Shown here: positions 56,235-64,000 of the stretch, in pieces | Position numbering within the stretch: position 1 is the first letter of the stretch | How the letters are laid out: each line of letters opens with the position of its first letter | Assembly (NCBI RefSeq): GCF_011578045.1 | Contig: NZ_CP049801.1 | Span: forward strand, 2,108,001 to 2,172,000 | DNA from: Acinetobacter shaoyimingii | GTDB taxonomy: Bacteria > Pseudomonadota > Gammaproteobacteria > Pseudomonadales > Moraxellaceae | DNA: 64,000 bases | Direction of reading: 5' to 3' | Made by a program: the position numbers and the translations under genes | The notes under the pieces: generated by a model | What the model was told of the DNA's origin: nothing | Databases searched by the model: none | What the model saw: only the letters and a program-made list of their open reading frames with translations

Positions 56235-58874
56235 TTAGCTTAATTGAGCAGCAGCAATTTTCTTGGTATCAACATCTTTAGCAGCGTCAGTATAGTCGCC
56301 CATCTTATCGAAGTTCATGTATTGGTAAATATCACCAGACATGCTGTCGATTTGAGCTGCATACTGTTGATATTCTTCTGGAGAAGGTAATTTACCCAAT
56401 ACAGCAGCAACAGAAGCAAGTTCAGCAGACGCTAAGTAAACGTTCGCACCTTGACCTAGACGGTTCGGGAAGTTACGAGTAGAAGTCGATACACACGTTG
56501 TGTTCGGCGCTACACGTGCTTGGTTACCCATACACAATGAACAACCTGGCATTTCAGTACGCGCGCCAGCTTTACCATAGATGTTATAGAAACCTTCTTC
56601 CATCAATTGACGTTCATCCATACGTGTTGGTGGAGCAATCCACAAACGAGTTGACAATACGCCACCAGGAACTTTCTCTAACAACTTACCAGTTGCACGG
56701 AAGTGACCGATGTTTGTCATACATGAACCAACGAATACTTCGTCAATTTTCACGCCTTGAACGTCAGATAACAATTTCGCGTCATCTGGATCGTTTGGAC
56801 AGCAAAGAACAGGTTCAGTGATTGTAGCAAGATCGATTTCATACACTTTAGTGTATTCAGCATCTGGATCCGCTTTGATTAAGCTTGGGTTAGCCAACCA
56901 TTTTTCCATGTTCTCAACACGACGAGCCATTGTACGCGCATCGCCATAACCTTCAGAAATCATCCACTTAAGCATAGTGATGTTTGAACGAAGGTATTCA
57001 GCAACTTTCTCTTCAGAAAGTGTGATCGAACAACCAGCAGCTGAACGTTCAGCAGATGCATCAGACAATTCGAATGCTTGCTCAACCGTTAAGTCAGTTT
57101 CCATTTCTGTTAAGTCGATTTCTAAAATACGACCAGAGAAGATGTTTTTCTTACCTTTCTTCTCTACAGTTAAGTCACCTTGCTGAATCGCAACGTAAGG
57201 AATTGCATGTACAAGGTCACGAAGCGTGATACCAGGTTGCATTTTACCTTTGAACTTAACAAGTACAGATTCAGGCATATCCAGTGGCATAACACCAGTT
57301 GCTGCAGCGAACGCTACAAGACCAGAACCCGCTGGGAAAGAAATACCAATTGGGAAACGAGTATGTGAGTCACCACCAGTACCAACAGTATCTGGAAGAA
57401 GCATACGGTTTAACCAAGAGTGAATAATACCGTCACCTGGGCGTAAAGACACACCACCACGGTTCATGATGAAATCAGGAAGCGTGTGTTGCATTTGAAC
57501 GTCAACTGGTTTTGGATACGCAGCTGTATGACAGAATGATTGCATAACAAGGTCAGCAGAGAAGCCTAGGCAAGCCAAGTCTTTCAATTCATCACGAGTC
57601 ATTGGACCTGTTGTATCTTGAGAACCAACAGTCGTCATCTTAGGTTCGCAGTAAGTCCCAGGAAGAACACCTTGACCTTCAGGAAGACCACAAGCGCGAC
57701 CAACCATTTTCTGTGCTTGAGTGAAGCCTTTACCCGTTGCAGCAGGCTGAACTGGAGTACGGAACAATGTAGAAGGTGCAAGACCTAATTCTTCACGCGC
57801 TTTAGTCGTTAAACCACGACCAACGATTAAGTTGATACGACCACCCGCACGAACTTCATCTAGAAGAACTGGAGTTTTAAGGTCAGCTTCAGCAATTACA
57901 GCACCGTCTTTAGACGCAGAAACTTTCGCAGCAGCATGATCAATCTTAAGAACGATTTCGTCGCCCATGTTCATGTTTGCAACGTCAATCTCGATAGGTA
58001 AAGCACCCGCATCTTCCATTGTGTTGAAGAAAATTGGCGCAATTTTAGAACCTAAGCAATAACCACCGTCTTTTTTGTTCGGGATGTGAGCAATCTCATC
58101 ACCAAAGAACCAAAGAACAGAGTTCGTTGCAGATTTACGAGATGAACCTGTACCAACAACGTCACCTACGTAAGCAACTTGGTTGCCTTTCGCAACTAAT
58201 GCTTTAATTTGGCTTAATGGACCAACTTCACCTGGTTTTTCAGGGTTGATACCATCACGTTCGTTTTTAAGCATTGCATTTGCGTGCAATGGAATATCTG
58301 GACGGCTCCAAGCGTCTTGAGCTGGAGACAAGTCATCTGTATTTGTTTCGCCAGTAACTTTGAAAACAGTCAATTTGATTTCAGATGGAACATCTGGACG
58401 GCTTGTAAACCATTCAGCATCAGCCCAAGATTGAAGAACTGCTTGAGCGTTTTTGTTACCAGATTTTGCTTTATCAGCAACGTCATGGAACGCATCAAAT
58501 ACAAGTAAAGTCTTTTTCAATGCTTCAGCAGCGAGTTCAGCAAGCTCTGCGTTGTCAAGAAGTTCAACTAAAGGAGCAACGTTATAACCACCAAGCATAG
58601 TACCTAGTAAGTAAACCGCACGTTCTTTAGAAACTAATGGTGAAGTCGCTTCGCCTTTTGCCAATGCAGCTAAGAAAGCAGCTTTTACATATGCAGCCTG
58701 GTCAACACCTGCAGGTACACGGTTTTCAAGCAAATCAACTAAGAATGCTTCTTCGCCTGCTGGTGGATTTTTTAATAATTCAACGAGTGCAGCTGTTTGA
58801 ACATCATCAAGTGGCTTCGGTGGGACTCCGAGTGCGGCACGTTCTTCAACGTGTTGGCGGTAAGCTTCTAGCAC
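56235..58874 (-). CDS. acnB: Aconitate hydratase B
   Basis: AcnB is the main TCA-cycle aconitase and isomerises citrate and isocitrate with a 4Fe-4S cluster. The protein is 879 residues (E. coli 865), with the N-terminal HEAT-like AcnB domain (VLEAYRQHVEERAALGVPP...), the swivel domain GDVVGTGSSRKSATN in the middle and the cluster cysteines in VFVGSCMTNIGHFR and PGCSLCMGNQ. The start is GTG at 58874 behind GAGGAA; the frame stays open upstream to 58934, but that region is not homologous. A strong terminator follows. Confidence 0.97.
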   Translation of the reverse strand: MLEAYRQHVEERAALGVPPKPLDDVQTAALVELLKNPPAGEEAFLVDLLENRVPAGVDQAAYVKAAFLAALAKGEATSPLVSKERAVYLLGTMLGGYNVAPLVELLDNAELAELAAEALKKTLLVFDAFHDVADKAKSGNKNAQAVLQSWADAEWFTSRPDVPSEIKLTVFKVTGETNTDDLSPAQDAWSRPDIPLHANAMLKNERDGINPEKPGEVGPLSQIKALVAKGNQVAYVGDVVGTGSSRKSATNSVLWFFGDEIAHIPNKKDGGYCLGSKIAPIFFNTMEDAGALPIEIDVANMNMGDEIVLKIDHAAAKVSASKDGAVIAEADLKTPVLLDEVRAGGRINLIVGRGLTTKAREELGLAPSTLFRTPVQPAATGKGFTQAQKMVGRACGLPEGQGVLPGTYCEPKMTTVGSQDTTGPMTRDELKDLACLGFSADLVMQSFCHTAAYPKPVDVQMQHTLPDFIMNRGGVSLRPGDGIIHSWLNRMLLPDTVGTGGDSHTRFPIGISFPAGSGLVAFAAATGVMPLDMPESVLVKFKGKMQPGITLRDLVHAIPYVAIQQGDLTVEKKGKKNIFSGRILEIDLTEMETDLTVEQAFELSDASAERSAAGCSITLSEEKVAEYLRSNITMLKWMISEGYGDARTMARRVENMEKWLANPSLIKADPDAEYTKVYEIDLATITEPVLCCPNDPDDAKLLSDVQGVKIDEVFVGSCMTNIGHFRATGKLLEKVPGGVLSTRLWIAPPTRMDERQLMEEGFYNIYGKAGARTEMPGCSLCMGNQARVAPNTTCVSTSTRNFPNRLGQGANVYLASAELASVAAVLGKLPSPEEYQQYAAQIDSMSGDIYQYMNFDKMGDYTDAAKDVDTKKIAAAQLS

Positions 58875-59243
58875 GGTGTAATTCCTCTTTTTTAAAAAAT
58901 TATTTATGAATTCCTGCTTATAACAAAGCTTCACAAATAATATGGACTGCTAAATTTTACTAAAGTTCTGAGCAAAAGTTAATGCAACTACAGTGTTTCT
59001 TCGTGATGACCATTATTTAATAAATAAATGTATCTATAATTCACGATTTTCACACAAATATTAAGCAAATTTATTGACTTAGATTGTTCAATCAATACAT
59101 CCAAGATGTGTTCAAATCACTGCAAATTGATCAGTTTAGCCTGTGAACCGATCATTTGATTTTGAAGTGTAAATTTGGTCTTAAATTGATACAAAAAAAG
59201 CAACATCATGTTGCTCTTTTTTTAAAAAAATGAATATACCACC
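58875..59243 (-). other. Intergenic, 369 bp, upstream of acnB
   Basis: AT-rich region containing the acnB ribosome site and presumably its promoter, plus a terminator at 59191-59221 for the upstream small gene. No gene or RNA family recognised. Confidence 0.6.
59191..59221 (-). terminator. Intrinsic terminator after the 90-residue gene
   Basis: AGCAACAT and ATGTTGCT pair with almost no loop bases beyond CATG, with a T run on the minus strand. It lies 23 bp after the stop of the small gene. Confidence 0.8.
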
Positions 59244-59516
59244 TTAGTGTACTGTGGTTTTTGTTAAATACTCATCTAGCGATTCACGAGTGCCTTCAAA
59301 ACGGATCTGAATTTCATCTTCATGCATCATACTATGGTCTGTACAAGCAAAACTGATGTGAACTTGATAAATCTTGGCTTTTTCATCAATCACTTCTTTA
59401 ATCAAGACCCGATCACCCAAACTGAGCACGTAATGGCTACCATTGATGATTGCAACGCGATGTTCATCTTGTAATAACAAGTCTGAATTATGCATATAAG
59501 CGACAACTTCCATCAT
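59244..59516 (-). CDS. Small cytoplasmic hypothetical protein
   Basis: A 90-residue protein starting MMEVVAYMHNSDLLLQDEHRVAIINGSHYVLSLGDRVLIKEVIDEK, with an OB-like strand pattern and an acidic C-terminal half. I start it at the ATG at 59516, preceded by AAAAGGAGC with normal spacing. No family recognised and no operon partner. The sequence pattern looks like a real conserved gene. Confidence 0.65.
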   Translation of the reverse strand: MMEVVAYMHNSDLLLQDEHRVAIINGSHYVLSLGDRVLIKEVIDEKAKIYQVHISFACTDHSMMHEDEIQIRFEGTRESLDEYLTKTTVH

Positions 59517-59718
59517 TCTGCTCCTTTTCATCATTATTGTTATATTCAATATTTATATATGCTTTTCGTTTTTTTTGCTATAGATATTTAATATAACGAA
59601 ACTCAATCCAGATAGTTTTTTGAATATGCCTTGGTTTTAAATCGTTTTTTCCGTTTTATTCATTCTTAACCCATTTTTTAAATTTCAGCAGATATTGAAT
59701 AACAGCAGATTTGAGCAT

Positions 59719-59745
59719 AAAAAAACCGCTCCTTAGAACGGTTTG
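59719..59745 (-). terminator. Terminator overlapping the end of the small lipoprotein gene
   Basis: AAACCG and CGGTTT around the TTCTAAGGAG loop, followed by a long T run on the minus strand. The stem includes the last codons and stop of the lipoprotein gene. Confidence 0.75.
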
Positions 59746-60098
59746 TAATCTGGCATCTTTTTAGGATCATGAGGAGTATTTAAACATTCATCAGTGGTTT
59801 CCTGTTTAAACTTCAATTGTAATGCTTCGCGATCTGTATTTAATTGATCTTGCGGGTAGGCATATACTCGCTCAATAATTTTATCTACAAAGCCTTTGGT
59901 CGTTGCATCGGTCAGTTTTGAAGCATGCTCAATGGCCGCTTCTTTCGTGATCGCATTTTGACGATCTAACATGATTGAACGTGCTGCATTACCAATACTG
60001 GTACAGTAACCATGCCACTGCTCTTCAGGGGTTAATGGTTTCTTTTCAGCACAACCTGCCATCATCAACACTGCACTTAGAATAACTAACTTTTTCAT
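59733..60098 (-). CDS. Small putative lipoprotein
   Basis: A 121-residue protein with a lipoprotein signal: MKKLVILSAVLMMAGC, with Cys as the lipid site and AEKK after it. The mature part is helical and hydrophilic with two further cysteines. Start ATG 60098 has GGAGAAG upstream. It is located between tamB and the 90-residue gene. Function unknown. Confidence 0.75.
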   Translation of the reverse strand: MKKLVILSAVLMMAGCAEKKPLTPEEQWHGYCTSIGNAARSIMLDRQNAITKEAAIEHASKLTDATTKGFVDKIIERVYAYPQDQLNTDREALQLKFKQETTDECLNTPHDPKKMPDYKPF

Positions 60099-60221
60099 TA
60101 CACTTCTCCTGCTGCCCAATATGATACTGAAAATCACATTGAATAGCAGATTTATTTATATATTCACGGCACCCAATTCAGCTTAAGATTTTGTTCTAGA
60201 AAATCATTTTTTTATCAATCA

Positions 60222-60252
60222 AAACAGAAAAGAGCACTTAAAGTGCCCTCCT
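60222..60252 (-). terminator. Terminator-like hairpin after tamB
   Basis: GCACTT/AAGTGC pairing lies just after the tamB stop, followed on the minus strand by CTCTTTTC, which is a modest T tract. Confidence 0.55.
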
Positions 60253-60267
60253 CTGTAATGACATAAA

Positions 60268-63200
60268 TTAGAATTTCCAGTTATAGAACACGTCAATCGC
60301 TTTTTCCAAAGATTGACTCGCCTCTAAATACAACCGTTTATTCATCTGATAACGCAAAGTCAGTTTATTGACGGGTGTGAATACTCCCACACCGTAACGT
60401 AAGAACAAGTCTGGTGTAATATAACCCGTTACACTGACTTGAGTGTCATCACCTGTTCCTTGCGCATCCAAAGCCAAACCGCTTAGACCAAAGCTTTGAC
60501 CAATCTGATTGGTAAAGGCACGTGTTCCACCTAAGCCCAAACTGATCCCTGCTGCTGCAATGGTATTGTTTACGTCAGATTTAAAGCCTTGTTCGTTGCT
60601 TAAACCACTTGAACCTTCATTAATACGACCACTCACCAAAGCATTCATCGCTTCTTGTTTTGATAGTCCTGCATCGTTATAAACATCAATATTTGGATTA
60701 TTTGCAGTACCCGTAACTCGAACACCAACGATTGAACCCGAAATGGACTTATTGGCATCGACATCCAAAGTAGGATTGGACAATGCACCGTTAAAACGAG
60801 CAATCGCGCGATTTAAATCTAAAGATTGCCCATATGCTTCAATTTTCACACGCTGTGCTACACCAATAATACCGTTAGCACGCATTGCCGTTTCTCTACC
60901 ACGTTGCGTTAAATAAACACGTCCAAGCAAGTTAATTTTACTGTTAAAGCCTTGGAAGATTACTTTGGTTCCGAGTCTTACATCGACATCGGCACGGATA
61001 TCCCAAGGTTGCGCTGCCTTAAGCAGTGCCAATTGATCATCACCCGCACGAACCACACGTACATCGGCTGAAAGCGGTACAACTGCAGCTGTTGATTCTG
61101 GCATTGAAATCAGCGCTTCTGGAACTTCAATTGCACCTTTGACGGTAAGTTTTTTACTATTCGGCCATACATCGAGTGTAATGCCTTCATCGTTTTTATC
61201 GACGATTTTTAATTTGGCATCAATGAGCGGTGTTTGGCGTATACGTAAGTTATCACCTTTTAAATCAAGGAAAATATGCGGTTCATCTTTCCACTCAAAT
61301 TTACCTTTGAGTTTACCTACACCTGCACCGCTATTAAATGCGCCATCAATGGTTCCAGAGTCATTATTGATGGCAGAATACAGTTCAATATTGGTTAAGT
61401 TTACAGGCAATGAAATCATGCTCACTGAACCATTTCTAAGTCTTAAATTACCGTTGAAGGAAGGTTTATTCAATGTGCCACCGACTTTACCGGCCACAGA
61501 CAATACACCATCAATCGAACGTAAATCTGCAATAAATGGTTTTAAAATTTTCAACTGAACTTTATCGAAGGCAACTTCGCCACGCATAGGTTTAGCATCT
61601 GAGTATGGATCGATCACCACATTGGCATAACCTGTACCAATATTCGGCGCTTTAAGATCCAGACGCATAAGCAATCCTTCCTGAACACTTTTTGCAATCA
61701 GGCTGACTTCTTCATAATCCATGGTAGAGCCGACATCATCAGGATTTTCAGCCGAGATCCCTAATTTTCCTGAACGTGTGACTAATCGTGCATCTAACTT
61801 CGGTTTGGTTCCATTTGCCCAAGAGGCTTTTGCATACCCATTAAGCTTACCTGTAATTGCAAAACCTTCTGGCATAAAGGCTTGGAAATCACCCAAATCT
61901 AAATTTTGAGTTAAAAATGAGATGTTGCCGTGAGTTTTACTCGCACGAATCGGCTGATCAAAACAAATTTTACTTTGTTTACTCGACCAGCAATGTTGCC
62001 CTACATAAACTTCAGATTTTTGACGATTAAAAATGACTGGTGCATTTTGTGCCTGTGTCAGTTTGGCACGCACGGAGTCAAACAAACCATGTTGAATCTG
62101 ACCAACCCAATCATTTTTTGCATTAAAACCACCAGCCAGCTGAACATAGAATTTTGAATAATAATTCCAACCACGTAAGTACAAGATATGTGCTTTACGA
62201 GTCCCTGAAATTGACAATTCACCGAATTGGATCTCACGACCGCCACTGCGTAAGCTATCCATACTGGCAGTCATTTTCGATGTCACAGTGTCAGAAGTGG
62301 GTAACTCGCCTTGTAAACTTAATTTTTTAATACTGAATGTATTGTTAAAACCAAAATTGTACACATTCAAATTTGCTGTCGCACTTAACCTTGGACGCGA
62401 TTGCACATTAATATAACCTTGCGCCTTACCACGAAGTCCAGGATAAATCTCATAAAGTGCTGGTGCATTAATTTTTAAACGTAAATTTTGAGCATTCCCC
62501 GTTGCTTGCAATTGGTTCTGAGCAAAGGAAACGAAAAGATTATTGGCTTCAAATTGTTGTGGTAAGAAACCTTTCTGATCATTATTGATCAGTACAGCCA
62601 GATTTCCTTGTGCACGTAAAGGCTTTTTATTGATCACACCTGCCAAGTTTAATCGACTGACATTAATTCGTTTAATTTGATCTGACCACAAGCCTTTGCT
62701 TTGTAAATTACCCGAAAGCTCACCATTCACATTGGCAACAAAATATTGAGGTTTAAAGCGTACCAATGAAGCATTGATATCCCAACCAATACCTTGGCTT
62801 AAATTCAACAAACCACGAGCAGAAATTCGTCCTGCAATACCGTTGTGCTCAAGTTCACTAATATTAATCAGCTCTGGTGTACCTGAAACACGCAGTTTCA
62901 GCACTCCGTCCCCTTGAGGTAATTGGCTGGCTTGTAAATGCCCATCATAATTCACACCAAAGCTTTTAAACGCACCACCAGACTTTTCATCATGGAATAA
63001 AAGCGCTGCTGTGCTTCGTCCTGTAAGTTTTACAGTTTCAGATTTTGCTTGATTGGCCAGACGACCTGTTAAATTAATTGAATCCAAGACCACAATTTGC
63101 TGATTCGGCAAGGCATAACCATTGGCTTTGACTTGACCATTGAGCAAATTAATTGGTGCTGATGCGGTAATAGACTGCGGATTGAAATCTTGGGCATTGA

Positions 63201-64000
63201 GCAACGCATTCCATTTCAATTGTCGCTTTTCATCAGGAAGCTCAACCACTGCACTGCCATTTAATCCACCTTTAGCCGCACGATATTGGAAAGCTGGAAC
63301 ATTTAAGATATTGCCTTTTAAATCAAGCTTTGCCTCATAATGACCTTCAGGTAAATAGCCTTTTTCATTTTGCTTAACTTGAGTTGCCACTTGGATATCT
63401 TGCTGATTTTCAATCAGGGTTAATTTCGCCTCACCTTGATCACTACTTAACCAACCGATATATGGCATTGCACGGTCGATATTTTTCCATGACACATCAA
63501 GCAACATCGGTTCAGGTTTTTTAGTTTTTTGCTCTGCCTGATTGAGGGTGACATTCCATGTTTCATATTTGTCAAAATCAAGTGATCCATTGACCGTCAT
63601 ACCTGTTTTGAGGTCACCTGTTGAGGCAATATTGCCATCTAAACTTGGCGGTAGAAAATCACGTATCGCTTGTGGAATAACTTTGTCTTCTGGACTAATT
63701 TTATCTAAACGTCCTTTTAAATCCCAATGTACAAAATCTTGCCAGCTCACCACACCGGACACGTTGACCGCACCTTTCATGAGCTGACCATTGAGATTAG
63801 AGATATCCAGTTGATTGACTAAATCTGTATGCGCCAATGCCGTGTATTGACCTTCTGGAATATTTTTACCACTAATATCCGTATTGATATCTAGATTTAA
63901 ACGGTCAATATCTCCTTGGAATTTAGCAATCCCTTTTTTTGACAATAACGCTTGATCAACAAGTAAGGGCCAATGGTAATCTTTAAAATTTAAAGCACCT
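60268..64000 (-). CDS. tamB: Translocation and assembly module protein TamB, C-terminal part
   Basis: The frame stays open through 64000, so the 5' end lies outside the window; at least 1240 residues are visible. The sequence is a long repetition of short strands with Asp/Asn/Gly turns, as in AsmA/TamB-like periplasmic bridge proteins, and ends in a DUF490 domain with SVTGYITPDLFLRYGVGVF and the terminal YNWKF. TamB spans the periplasm and works with TamA in outer-membrane protein or lipid transport. tamA would be expected upstream, beyond the window edge. Confidence 0.92.
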   Translation of the reverse strand, partial: GALNFKDYHWPLLVDQALLSKKGIAKFQGDIDRLNLDINTDISGKNIPEGQYTALAHTDLVNQLDISNLNGQLMKGAVNVSGVVSWQDFVHWDLKGRLDKISPEDKVIPQAIRDFLPPSLDGNIASTGDLKTGMTVNGSLDFDKYETWNVTLNQAEQKTKKPEPMLLDVSWKNIDRAMPYIGWLSSDQGEAKLTLIENQQDIQVATQVKQNEKGYLPEGHYEAKLDLKGNILNVPAFQYRAAKGGLNGSAVVELPDEKRQLKWNALLNAQDFNPQSITASAPINLLNGQVKANGYALPNQQIVVLDSINLTGRLANQAKSETVKLTGRSTAALLFHDEKSGGAFKSFGVNYDGHLQASQLPQGDGVLKLRVSGTPELINISELEHNGIAGRISARGLLNLSQGIGWDINASLVRFKPQYFVANVNGELSGNLQSKGLWSDQIKRINVSRLNLAGVINKKPLRAQGNLAVLINNDQKGFLPQQFEANNLFVSFAQNQLQATGNAQNLRLKINAPALYEIYPGLRGKAQGYINVQSRPRLSATANLNVYNFGFNNTFSIKKLSLQGELPTSDTVTSKMTASMDSLRSGGREIQFGELSISGTRKAHILYLRGWNYYSKFYVQLAGGFNAKNDWVGQIQHGLFDSVRAKLTQAQNAPVIFNRQKSEVYVGQHCWSSKQSKICFDQPIRASKTHGNISFLTQNLDLGDFQAFMPEGFAITGKLNGYAKASWANGTKPKLDARLVTRSGKLGISAENPDDVGSTMDYEEVSLIAKSVQEGLLMRLDLKAPNIGTGYANVVIDPYSDAKPMRGEVAFDKVQLKILKPFIADLRSIDGVLSVAGKVGGTLNKPSFNGNLRLRNGSVSMISLPVNLTNIELYSAINNDSGTIDGAFNSGAGVGKLKGKFEWKDEPHIFLDLKGDNLRIRQTPLIDAKLKIVDKNDEGITLDVWPNSKKLTVKGAIEVPEALISMPESTAAVVPLSADVRVVRAGDDQLALLKAAQPWDIRADVDVRLGTKVIFQGFNSKINLLGRVYLTQRGRETAMRANGIIGVAQRVKIEAYGQSLDLNRAIARFNGALSNPTLDVDANKSISGSIVGVRVTGTANNPNIDVYNDAGLSKQEAMNALVSGRINEGSSGLSNEQGFKSDVNNTIAAAGISLGLGGTRAFTNQIGQSFGLSGLALDAQGTGDDTQVSVTGYITPDLFLRYGVGVFTPVNKLTLRYQMNKRLYLEASQSLEKAIDVFYNWKF

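Noticed and set aside
61139..63787. Many plus-strand frames opposite tamB
   Set aside because: They are antisense shadows of the long tamB repeat pattern, with no domain.

Overview
The window looks like chromosomal DNA of an Acinetobacter species (Gammaproteobacteria, Moraxellaceae). The assignment rests on AT-rich composition, an Hfq with a very long Gly-rich tail ending in acidic residues, an exported aldose 1-epimerase, and characteristic gene orders (lapA-ihfB-rpsA-cmk; amgK-murU next to divergent lptD-surA; exbBD-msbA-lpxK-kdsB). Nearly all of it is core genome. I see no rRNA, tRNA, insertion sequence or CRISPR array.

Layout: 1-299 holds the start of a lipoprotein gene. 419-6801 (+) carries azlCD, purT, glnD and dapC. 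6872-29295 is an almost unbroken minus-strand block. Read in transcription order it is amgK-murU (peptidoglycan recycling), rsmG, parA-parB, exbB-exbD, msbA-lpxK-kdsB (lipid A/LOS), holB, pilZ, tatD, a TetR regulator, the type II secretion pseudopilins gspH-I-J-K, a QueD-like gene, ung, an enoyl-CoA hydratase-like gene, tadA, an SRPBCC protein, cmk, rpsA, ihfB, lapA and pyrF. Divergent from it are lptD-surA (29416-33164). The minus-strand tsaE-mutL-miaA-hfq cluster follows (33492-37590), then an RluA-type synthase, an orphan RelB/DinJ-like antitoxin, a GNAT acetyltransferase and RsuA.

The most unusual region is 40634-42509. After about 680 bp of AT-rich non-coding DNA come a small peptide gene (83 codons) and an ATP-grasp ligase gene (294 codons). 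The peptide has a double-glycine-like leader and two copies, 21 residues apart, of CFPxx[S/T]TxAxGEE. This matches the TTxxxxEE core of plesiocin-type graspetides (omega-ester peptides). I infer a compact graspetide pathway with no local protease or transporter.

From 42664 the window returns to ordinary genes: DUF441, a YbdG-like MscS channel, a MetR-like regulator, a small secreted protein, mro, gltS, mqo, a multicopper oxidase whose signal peptide is frameshifted, acnB, small envelope proteins and the 3' part of tamB. A compact three-gene module lies between the oxidase and acnB (54611-56160): a membrane protein with a possible phospholipase-D-like fold, a DEDDh exonuclease and a 70-residue phage-like protein. 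Other oddities are a 114-bp in-frame tandem repeat that lengthens the GspI leader, and a possible small RNA near 49768 upstream of mqo.
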